DNA of 12,791 nt, from contig NZ_JAIOSW010000197.1 in the NCBI RefSeq assembly GCF_021107415.1, positions 1 to 12,791 of the forward strand, given 5' to 3'. Source of the stretch: Desulfobacula sp. GTDB taxonomy: Bacteria > Desulfobacterota > Desulfobacteria > Desulfobacterales > Desulfobacteraceae. Position 1 is the stretch's first letter, and each line of letters begins with the position of its first letter. The notes below the pieces were generated by a model. The model saw only the letters and a program-made list of their open reading frames with translations. It was not told the origin of the DNA and searched no databases. Shown in pieces: positions 7,097 to 12,791 of this stretch. A program made the position numbers and the translations under genes.

Positions 7097-9574
7097 TTAT
7101 CTACCTTTATGGGTTCTTATGTTATGATTTTTACCATCACTTGATATAAAAATCGCTCCATCCTCATCAGTTCGAAAAATGCTGATCCCCATTTTATTAT
7201 ATCTTTTTAAAACTTTAGTATGAGGAAAACCATATCTGTTGTGCCAGCCACAGGATATTATTACACTCTTGGGCTGTACTTTATCAAGGAAAAATTTAGT
7301 ACTGGATGTAGAACTTCCATGATGAGGTGACAACAGTATATCCGAATGGAGATCAGGATTATTTAAACTGCTTAAATTTTTTTCCCGAAGACTTAAGATA
7401 TCTCCTGGAAAAAGCATTGAAAAATCATTGTATATCACCTTGAAAACAAGAGAATTATTATTAAAATCATATGAAAAACTATTTTTCAATGAATCATAGA
7501 ATAAAAGCCTTGTTGTACCAAAATCCAACAGGTTCCCGTCACTTAGAGGATTTAATATCCTTATATCACGATCCTCGCAGGCTTTGATCAGTGCTGTATA
7601 ATTTCTTGAATTTCTCATATCTGCATTTTTAATCAAGGTATGAACATTAAAATTTTGTAAAATAAAAATAAGACCATTTAAGTGATCAGACTCAGGATGG
7701 CTTAAAATAACAGTGTCCAACGAACGTATCCTTTTTTGCCATAAAAAAGGCGCAATAATAAATCTTCCGGTATCAAATGAGGAACTATCTGAAAAACCGC
7801 CGCCATCCACTAAAATGCGTTTGCCTTCAGGTGTTTGAATAAGGGCACTGTTGCCCTGCCCCACATCAATTATTGTGATACTTAAATTTGGTTTTAATGT
7901 TTTATCCAACCTGGTATTTGAAAAATTAAACAGGATCAATAAGACACTTAAGAAGAGTAAAAATACGGGTGTTTTCCTTATCCCTTTCAAAATAAAAAAA
8001 ATTGCAATGAAAACCAGATAAATCGCAGCTATTTCACTCCACTGCAATGTTATGGTCCTTGACCATGAATAGGGAATGGAAACCAGAAACTCGGACAATG
8101 TGATTAAAACAGAAATAAGTTTGGTACACACATTGATAATAAAAGTTGCAAATAAAGGAAAGTATGGAAAGCAAACCAGTGAGATCAGGCCTGCCGGCAG
8201 CACAATAAATCCCAGGACAGGAATAGCAATCAAATTTGATATGAGCGCAATTGTAGATACAATATTAAAATAATGTGCTGTCAGCGGCAAGGTTCCCAGA
8301 CCTGCAAAAAATGTTACAGACATCATCATCAATACTTTTGAAAATAAATTTTTTTTAGCAATAAATGAACCTTTTTTAAATAAATTTTGTGATAAATTTT
8401 GCACCCAATTTTGCATTTGGGAAACACCATAAATAATAAAAATAACAGCAATAAATGATAATTGAAATGATATGGAAAAAAGTGCAGCCGGATCTATTAT
8501 TAATATAAGAATTCCCGCGATGGAAAGACTTGAAAGAATATCTTTTTCTTTTTCAGAAACAAAGGAAATCAACAGAACAATTATCATTATGAGTGCTCGT
8601 TGTGTGGAGGGTGAAAACCCGGAAAAAACAGCATAGAACACTAACGGAACAATGGTTAATATGCCGGCAATTTTCTTGGATCTTGCTGCAATTAATAAGG
8701 CGGGCATGAACGATAAGAACCAATAGAAAAGATAAAAAAATAAAAGGCTGACAATAGAAAGATGAAGTCCTGAAATGGCTAAAAGGTGACTAATTCCGGC
8801 TTTGGAAAACAAATCGCGCATGTCGGGAGAAATGACTTGTTTTTTTCCTGTAATCAACGAGGCCATTATCTTGCCGGCCGTTGAGTGTTTAGTATGATTC
8901 AATATAAAATGATAATAATCTGTCCTGACTTTCTCTATTTTTCGGATCTGTCCTGAAATAAATCCAATTTGATCCGGATCTGTCAGGATCTTAATTTTTC
9001 TTGCATCTGAGTAGGCTGTACCATATATTTGTCTGAGCTTTAAAAAACTTTTATAATCAAATGCACCGGGGTTCATAAAATTTCGAACGGATCGAATCGA
9101 TGATTTAAACATGATAATATCACCGAATTGTGGAACTACTTTTGGAAATCTGTATAAATTCAGATTAATCCTGCCTGTAACCTTTTCTTTTTTACCGTCT
9201 TTTGTCTCTATGGTGTGACATAAAAGAATCAGCTTAAACTTTTTTTCATAGTGTTTTGTAAATGAAACAATGCTGCCGGTAATTTTGAATTTTTCGGAAT
9301 CCAGATAATTGGAAATATGATGGGACGGCAGATCAGGGAATAACTTGACTTGAATGGAAAGATAGCCAAAGTTGAAAACCAACCCGAGAATGAAAATAAG
9401 AACTATTTTTTTATTAAGATAAAAGGTCAGGCAGACCAGAACAAACAAGGCCAAAAAAGCCCAAAAAGCAAGTGTTTTATAATCAGAGGAAAGGTTTCCC
9501 GCTAAAATCCCTGCCATCATCGAAAAAAAAATGAATAAAGATGCCGGGTTTAAAGGCTTGAAAAATGTTTTCAC
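7097..9574 (-). CDS. comEC: ComEC/Rec2 family DNA-uptake channel protein
   Basis: Inner-membrane protein that passes single-stranded DNA into the cytoplasm during natural transformation. The 825 residues show the full three-part plan. An N-terminal block of helices (about 11-75) leads into an OB-like DUF4131 region (about 95-200). The Competence domain (about 235-530) has many helices, HLLAISGLH at 263-271 and GFSPSTQRA at 319-327. A metallo-beta-lactamase-like domain (about 566-825) has DVGQGNS (570-576), SHPESDH (625-631), PHHGSS (750-755) and GFPH (782-785), so the metal-ligand pattern looks intact and a nuclease role is plausible. Start is GTG at 9572-9574 with AAGGTGA (minus strand, 9581-9587) 6 nt upstream. 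It lies 26 bp downstream of murA. No other competence gene is in the window, so whether the organism is transformable cannot be told. Confidence 0.95.
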   Translation of the reverse strand: MKTFFKPLNPASLFIFFSMMAGILAGNLSSDYKTLAFWAFLALFVLVCLTFYLNKKIVLIFILGLVFNFGYLSIQVKLFPDLPSHHISNYLDSEKFKITGSIVSFTKHYEKKFKLILLCHTIETKDGKKEKVTGRINLNLYRFPKVVPQFGDIIMFKSSIRSVRNFMNPGAFDYKSFLKLRQIYGTAYSDARKIKILTDPDQIGFISGQIRKIEKVRTDYYHFILNHTKHSTAGKIMASLITGKKQVISPDMRDLFSKAGISHLLAISGLHLSIVSLLFFYLFYWFLSFMPALLIAARSKKIAGILTIVPLVFYAVFSGFSPSTQRALIMIIVLLISFVSEKEKDILSSLSIAGILILIIDPAALFSISFQLSFIAVIFIIYGVSQMQNWVQNLSQNLFKKGSFIAKKNLFSKVLMMMSVTFFAGLGTLPLTAHYFNIVSTIALISNLIAIPVLGFIVLPAGLISLVCFPYFPLFATFIINVCTKLISVLITLSEFLVSIPYSWSRTITLQWSEIAAIYLVFIAIFFILKGIRKTPVFLLFLSVLLILFNFSNTRLDKTLKPNLSITIIDVGQGNSALIQTPEGKRILVDGGGFSDSSSFDTGRFIIAPFLWQKRIRSLDTVILSHPESDHLNGLIFILQNFNVHTLIKNADMRNSRNYTALIKACEDRDIRILNPLSDGNLLDFGTTRLLFYDSLKNSFSYDFNNNSLVFKVIYNDFSMLFPGDILSLREKNLSSLNNPDLHSDILLSPHHGSSTSSTKFFLDKVQPKSVIISCGWHNRYGFPHTKVLKRYNKMGISIFRTDEDGAIFISSDGKNHNIRTHKGR

Positions 9575-9582
9575 ACTATCTC

Positions 9583-9600
9583 ACCTTAAATCTTTAAGGT
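9583..9600 (-). promoter_or_regulatory. Perfect inverted repeat between murA and comEC covering the comEC ribosome binding site
   Basis: ACCTTAAA-TC-TTTAAGGT is an exact 8-bp inverted repeat that starts directly after the murA stop codon. On the comEC transcript the second arm supplies AAGG of the AAGGTGA ribosome binding site, so a hairpin (7 bp with a 4-nt loop) would hide it. Ribosomes finishing murA would open it. This is a likely translational coupling device, though a DNA operator is also possible. Confidence 0.5.
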
Positions 9601-10851
9601 TTAAATACGTTCTATATCTGCTCCAAGCAATGATAATTTTTTTTCAATGGCTTCATATCCCCTGTCCATATGATATACCCTTGAAATAATGGTTGTTCCC
9701 TGGGCAATAAGACCTGCAATAACAAGGGAGGCACTGGCCCTTAAATCGGAAGCCATAACCGGTGCGGCTTGAAGTTTTTTAACACCCCTGACCATTGCAA
9801 GATTACCATTTGAAATTGAAATATCCGCTCCCATTCGAAGCAATTCATTTGCATGAATAAACCGATTCTCGAAAATGGATTCATGAATCATGCTGGTTCC
9901 ATTTGAAATTGTCATCAAGGTCATAAACTGAGCCTGCATATCAGTTGGAAAGCCCGGGTATGGAAGTGTTTTAATATCTACACTTTGAATCGACTTGTTC
10001 CCGACAACCCTGATGCTGTCTGTGAACATTTCAATTGTTGTACCGGTAGCTTTCAGCTTATTAATGACACCACCAATATGATCGGGTTCGCACCCTTTTA
10101 GGAGAATATCCCCCTGGGTTGCAGCGGCTGCAACCATAAAGGTGCCTGTTTCAATTCTGTCAGGAATAATGTTGATATCAATGGGGGATAATTCTTTGAC
10201 GCCTTCAATGGTCATAATGGCGGTTCCCGCCCCAAAAATTTTTGCACCCATTTTGTTTAAGGCCTCTGCAAGGGCAAGAACCTCCGGCTCTCTTGCTGCA
10301 TTTCTCAATATGCTGGTCCCTTTTGCCAGGGTTGCAGCCATCATTAAATTTTCAGTACCGGTGACGGTCTGAGTATCAAAATAAATCTCATTGCCAATCA
10401 GTCTATCTGCTTTTGCTTCAATATATCCATGTTCGATACTGATACTTGCACCCAGTGCTTCAAGTCCTGAAAGATGCATATTTACAGGTCTTGCCCCGAT
10501 TGCACACCCACCAGGTAAAGATACCTTGGCATGACCGAACCTTGCAACCAGGGGACATAGTACAAGAATGGAAGCCCTCATTTTTCGGACCAGATCATAT
10601 TCCGCTTCAATTTTGTTAATAGTGGAACCATCAACTTCAAGAACTCCTTTTGAAACCTTACAGGTTGCACCTAAGTCCTCTAAAAGGAGTCTGATACTGG
10701 TGATATCCATCAAATCCGGAACATTGGTAAAACATGTTTTACCATTGACCAGAATACTTGAAGCGATTAAAGGAAGTGCTGCATTTTTTGCTCCACTGAT
10801 GTTCACTTCACCGTGAAGCTGCTTACCACCGGTAATTTTAATTTTATCCAT
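9601..10851 (-). CDS. murA: UDP-N-acetylglucosamine 1-carboxyvinyltransferase
   Basis: Cytoplasmic enzyme that transfers enolpyruvate from PEP to UDP-N-acetylglucosamine, the first committed step of peptidoglycan synthesis and the target of fosfomycin. The 416 residues are close to the standard length of about 419. Key features are in place: K22-N23 in SGAKNAALP, the loop GGCAIGARPV with the fosfomycin-reactive Cys at C116 (so fosfomycin sensitivity by this criterion), D304 in GFPTDMQAQ, R371 in SDLRAS and R397 near the end. Two related halves of the inside-out barrel are implied. It is the first gene of murA-comEC-membrane protein, with its own promoter behind the tRNA-Leu terminator. The ATG at 10849-10851 has only a weak nearby GG-rich sequence. 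Nothing suggests a second murA or transfer. Confidence 0.97.
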   Translation of the reverse strand: MDKIKITGGKQLHGEVNISGAKNAALPLIASSILVNGKTCFTNVPDLMDITSIRLLLEDLGATCKVSKGVLEVDGSTINKIEAEYDLVRKMRASILVLCPLVARFGHAKVSLPGGCAIGARPVNMHLSGLEALGASISIEHGYIEAKADRLIGNEIYFDTQTVTGTENLMMAATLAKGTSILRNAAREPEVLALAEALNKMGAKIFGAGTAIMTIEGVKELSPIDINIIPDRIETGTFMVAAAATQGDILLKGCEPDHIGGVINKLKATGTTIEMFTDSIRVVGNKSIQSVDIKTLPYPGFPTDMQAQFMTLMTISNGTSMIHESIFENRFIHANELLRMGADISISNGNLAMVRGVKKLQAAPVMASDLRASASLVIAGLIAQGTTIISRVYHMDRGYEAIEKKLSLLGADIERI

Positions 10852-10869
10852 AACCTGAAGATCACCCGT

Positions 10870-10899
10870 AATATAATGCTAACTTTGCTATGATTTAAA
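10870..10899 (-). promoter_or_regulatory. Likely murA promoter
   Basis: On the minus strand TATATT (10870-10875) follows TTTAAA (10894-10899) after 18 bp, giving a plausible sigma-70 promoter about 18 bp upstream of the murA ATG. The -35 overlaps the T-tract of the tRNA terminator, so the two signals are packed together. The -35 match is only moderate. Confidence 0.45.
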
Positions 10900-10932
10900 A
10901 AAAGGGCTTTGGTTAAAAAGCCAAAACCCCTT
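10897..10932 (-). terminator. Rho-independent terminator of tRNA-Leu
   Basis: Read on the minus strand, AAGGGGTTTTGG (10921-10932) can pair with CCAAAGCCCTT (10902-10912) across an 8-nt loop, with one G-G mismatch and one bulged T. A run of seven T follows (10897-10903). It begins 10 bp after the tRNA CCA end, so it should stop tRNA transcription before murA. Confidence 0.7.
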
Positions 10933-10942
10933 AATTATTAAA

Positions 10943-11030
10943 TGGTACCTGGGACGAGAATTGAACTCGTACAGGCAATTTGCCCGAGGGATTTTAAGTC
11001 CCTTGCGTCTACCAGTTCCGCCACCCAGGC
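10943..11030 (-). tRNA. tRNA-Leu (anticodon UAA)
   Basis: An 88-nt class II tRNA on the minus strand. The acceptor arm GCCTGGG pairs with CCCAGGT (G1-U72 wobble, as in E. coli tRNA-Leu UAA), followed by discriminator A and an encoded CCA (10943-10945). The D-arm region GGCGGAACTGGTAGACGC is typical of tRNA-Leu. The anticodon stem AGGGA/TCCCT encloses CTTAAAA, anticodon TAA. A long variable arm (GGCA-AAT-TGCC) and T-arm ACGAG-TTCAATT-CTCGT complete it. No intron. It reads UUA, a frequent codon in this AT-rich genome. Confidence 0.97.
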
Positions 11031-11045
11031 ATGATTCTTGGCATT

Positions 11046-11054
11046 TTTATATCA
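11046..11054 (-). promoter_or_regulatory. Extended -10 promoter of tRNA-Leu
   Basis: TGATATAAA on the minus strand (11046-11054) is an extended -10 element (TGN then TATAAA). The expected start is about 8-10 nt before the tRNA 5' end, a normal short leader. The -35 region is poor (CTTGCA or TTGCAA) and lies inside the direct repeat listed next. Confidence 0.5.
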
Positions 11055-11065
11055 TTTTTCGCTAT

Positions 11066-11091
11066 TTTGCAAGCTTATAATTTGCAAGCTT
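11066..11091. repeat. Direct repeat TTTGCAAGCTT x2 in the tRNA-Leu/maf divergent promoter region
   Basis: TTTGCAAGCTT occurs at 11066-11076 and 11081-11091, 15 bp apart. Because AAGCTT is palindromic, the same bases also form an inverted repeat CAAGCTT/AAGCTTG. A perfect plus-strand TATAAT lies between them at 11076-11081 and could be the maf -10, though it has no recognisable -35. The left copy covers the tRNA-Leu -35. A regulator binding here could affect both directions. Confidence 0.5.
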
Positions 11092-11139
11092 GAAATCAGA
11101 AGATTGTCACTTTGAAAGATTTCTGATAAAAAGGGATAC

Positions 11140-11736
11140 ATGAAATCAATTAACACTGAAAAATTAATATTAGCATCCAAATCACCCAGGAGAAAAGAAC
11201 TTCTTGACCAGATCGGGATAGAAATAGAAATTTCTCCTTCAAATATCAATGAAGCGTCTGTTTCAATCAAAAATCCTGAAGCACATGTTCAAGAACTCTC
11301 ATTTTTAAAAGCAAAAAATACATCCCTTTTATATCCTGAATCTTGGATTTTGGGGGCAGATACAATCGTTGTTGTTCAGGAACAAATCCTTGGCAAGCCT
11401 CAATCAAAAACAGATGCCATTGCCATGCTAAACAAATTAAATAATTGTGAACATAGTGTTTATACGGCCTTTTGTGTGATGAATCACAAAAAAAATTCCA
11501 AGGTTGTAAAATCTATTGAAACAAAAGTATACTTTAAGTATTTAACTAATCAGGAAATACTATGGTATGTCGGGACAGGTGAACCGTTTGACAAGGCAGG
11601 AGCTTATGGTATACAGGGAATTGGTGCATTTCTTGTTAAACAGATTTCAGGCTCATATTCCAATGTTGTAGGATTACCTGTTTGTGAAGTTGTTGAAACA
11701 CTTATGAGTTTAAATATCATCCAATTTAAGGACTAA
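11140..11736 (+). CDS. maf: Maf family nucleoside triphosphate pyrophosphatase (probably dTTP/UTP type)
   Basis: Cytoplasmic house-cleaning enzyme that hydrolyses non-canonical and some canonical nucleoside triphosphates to monophosphate and pyrophosphate. The 198 residues are standard length. Signature ASKSPRRKELL (12-22), catalytic GADT with D74, LGKP (84-87) and GEPFDKAGAYGIQG (147-160) are all present. The AGAYGIQG form matches the YhdE/BsMaf subgroup acting on dTTP and UTP rather than the YceF m7GTP subgroup. In some bacteria Maf has been linked to septum formation arrest. The ATG at 11140 has AAGGGA just 3 nt upstream, a short spacing. It is the first gene of maf-yggS-queH; the next gene starts 7 bp after its stop. 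Confidence 0.94.
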   Translation: MKSINTEKLILASKSPRRKELLDQIGIEIEISPSNINEASVSIKNPEAHVQELSFLKAKNTSLLYPESWILGADTIVVVQEQILGKPQSKTDAIAMLNKLNNCEHSVYTAFCVMNHKKNSKVVKSIETKVYFKYLTNQEILWYVGTGEPFDKAGAYGIQGIGAFLVKQISGSYSNVVGLPVCEVVETLMSLNIIQFKD

Positions 11737-11743
11737 AACTATT

Positions 11744-12436
11744 ATGCTGACTATTAAAGAGAACTTCGATGAAATCAACAAACAAATTATGGATACAGCC
11801 ATGTCCTGTGGCCGAAAGCCTGATACCATACAACTGATCGCTGTCAGTAAAAGGAAAAGTGTGGAAACAATCATGGAGGGCATTAAAGCAGGTGCGAAAC
11901 ATTTTGGAGAAAATTACATTCAAGAGGCAATAGAAAAAATCGATATAATTGGGAAAGAGACTGCCTGTTGGCATTTTATCGGCCATCTTCAATCCAATAA
12001 GGCTAAATTTGCAGTTAAATATTTTGATTATATTCATACAGTCGATACATTAAAACTTGCAAAAGCAATAGATAAACAGTCAAAAAAAATTGACAAAATT
12101 CAGAAAATACTTGTCCAGGTAAATATTGGAGAAGAAGAAACAAAATCAGGAACCAATACAGAAGATACCATTCAATTGGCAGAACAAATCAGCTCGTTTA
12201 AAAATCTATCCTTACAAGGATTAATGTGCATGCCTCCTTACTTTTCAGACCCTGAAAAAGCCAGGACCTATTTTGAACAATTGGGCCTGATTAAAGAAAA
12301 AATCATAGCACGAAAACTGGACAATATATCAATGGAACACCTGTCCATGGGAATGAGCAATGATTTTAAAGTCGCCATAGAAGAAGGTTCTACAATGGTA
12401 AGGGTGGGCACATCAATATTCGGGAGAAGAGATTGA
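11744..12436 (+). CDS. yggS: YggS/PROSC family pyridoxal-phosphate homeostasis protein
   Basis: Single-domain PLP-binding barrel protein that keeps free pyridoxal 5'-phosphate in balance and affects amino acid pools; no catalytic activity is established. The 230 residues match the family. PLP would bind K36 in LIAVSKRKS. Other signatures are HFGENYIQEA (53-62), WHFIGHLQSNK (76-86), KSGT, LQGLMCM and the phosphate-binding end LSMGMSNDFKVAIEEGSTMVRVG. The ATG at 11744 is preceded by TAAGGA, which overlaps the end of maf, so translation of the two is probably linked. Its stop codon overlaps the queH start (TTGA). The pairing with maf and queH is operonic packing rather than a known shared pathway. 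Confidence 0.96.
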   Translation: MLTIKENFDEINKQIMDTAMSCGRKPDTIQLIAVSKRKSVETIMEGIKAGAKHFGENYIQEAIEKIDIIGKETACWHFIGHLQSNKAKFAVKYFDYIHTVDTLKLAKAIDKQSKKIDKIQKILVQVNIGEEETKSGTNTEDTIQLAEQISSFKNLSLQGLMCMPPYFSDPEKARTYFEQLGLIKEKIIARKLDNISMEHLSMGMSNDFKVAIEEGSTMVRVGTSIFGRRD

Positions 12437-12791
12437 AACTTTTACTTCATACCTGCTGTGCGCCCTGCTCCATTTATCCTCTCAAAATTTTAGGACAGAT
12501 GGACATGGATGTAATGGCTTTTTTTTACCGGCATAATATTCACCCTTTTTCCGAGTGTCAAAAAAGAGAAGAGACATTAAAACACTATTCTCAATCCATT
12601 GACTTAAAGGTAATTTATCAGAAGGATTACAAAATCGAAGAATTCCTTCAATCTGTTGTTTTCAGGGAACAGGACCGATGCAGGTACTGCTACTATGACA
12701 GACTAAAAGCAACCGCGCTTGTGGCCAAAAAAGGAAAATTTCAAGCGTTTACCACCACCCTTTTATACAGCAAATTCCAGAATCATGATTT
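12433..12791 (+). CDS. queH: Epoxyqueuosine reductase QueH (3' end outside window)
   Basis: Catalyses the last step of queuosine synthesis, reducing epoxyqueuosine to queuosine in the wobble position of GUN-anticodon tRNAs. QueH is the cobalamin-independent alternative to QueG and uses iron-sulfur chemistry. The 119 visible residues read through the right edge. The N-terminal HTCCAPCS (C8, C9, C12) and RCRYCYYDRL (C83, C86) are the family's cysteine motifs, followed by FTTTLLYSKFQNH. The start is TTG at 12433-12435, overlapping the yggS stop as TTGA; GGGAG at 12422-12426 sits 6 nt upstream and supports it, and no nearby in-frame ATG would keep the CC motif. Family proteins are about 180-250 residues, so at least 60 are missing. 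Confidence 0.95.
   Translation, partial: MKLLLHTCCAPCSIYPLKILGQMDMDVMAFFYRHNIHPFSECQKREETLKHYSQSIDLKVIYQKDYKIEEFLQSVVFREQDRCRYCYYDRLKATALVAKKGKFQAFTTTLLYSKFQNHD

Noticed and set aside
10943..11030. tRNA-Leu as an integration site for a mobile element
   Set aside because: No integrase, no second copy of the tRNA 3' end and no change in gene character on either side. Both flanks are housekeeping genes.
11104..11132. TTGTCA plus TAAAAA as a promoter directly in front of maf
   Set aside because: The start site would fall at the ATG and leave the AAGGGA ribosome binding site untranscribed. The TATAAT at 11076-11081 fits better.
11726..12037. Open frame on the minus strand opposite yggS
   Set aside because: It is antisense to a conserved YggS coding region, with no ribosome binding site or family features.

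Overview
The window is AT-rich DNA from a bacterial chromosome, most likely an anaerobic Gram-negative of the Desulfobacterota (Desulfobacteraceae-like). I infer this from the Mla-type outer-membrane lipid transport genes, a very long acyl-CoA dehydratase activase/reductase fusion of the kind found in strict anaerobes, and the iron-sulfur epoxyqueuosine reductase QueH. The assignment rests on gene content only; I could not run a search.

Layout. 1-1431 (minus): the start of an Mla operon, mlaE then mlaF, with mlaF running off the left edge. 1432-1609: a divergent control region with three periodic ACGT sites and a tandem 8-bp repeat. 1610-6300 (plus): a two-gene unit, a small ribbon-helix-helix (RHH) DNA-binding protein followed 2 bp later by a 1404-residue protein with two HgdC-type ATPase domains, a four-cysteine motif, a DUF2229 region and an HgdB-like reductase region. 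6270-10851 (minus): murA, comEC and an unrecognised three-helix membrane protein, ending in a 31-bp tail-to-tail overlap with the activase. 10870-11091: murA promoter, tRNA-Leu(UAA) with its terminator and promoter, and a direct repeat around the start region of the next operon. 11140-12791 (plus): maf, yggS and a partial queH, tightly packed.

Most of the window is housekeeping: envelope lipid homeostasis, the first committed step of peptidoglycan synthesis, nucleotide clean-up, PLP homeostasis and tRNA modification. The accessory-looking part is 1432-6300. There an RHH protein of unknown C-terminal function is coupled to a self-contained 'archerase', in which the ATP-driven electron injector and its apparent reductase partner are on one chain. 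The two repeat arrays in front of it look like operators for an autoregulated RHH repressor. Three genes here use non-ATG starts (comEC GTG, the membrane protein TTG, queH TTG), each supported by a good ribosome binding site.
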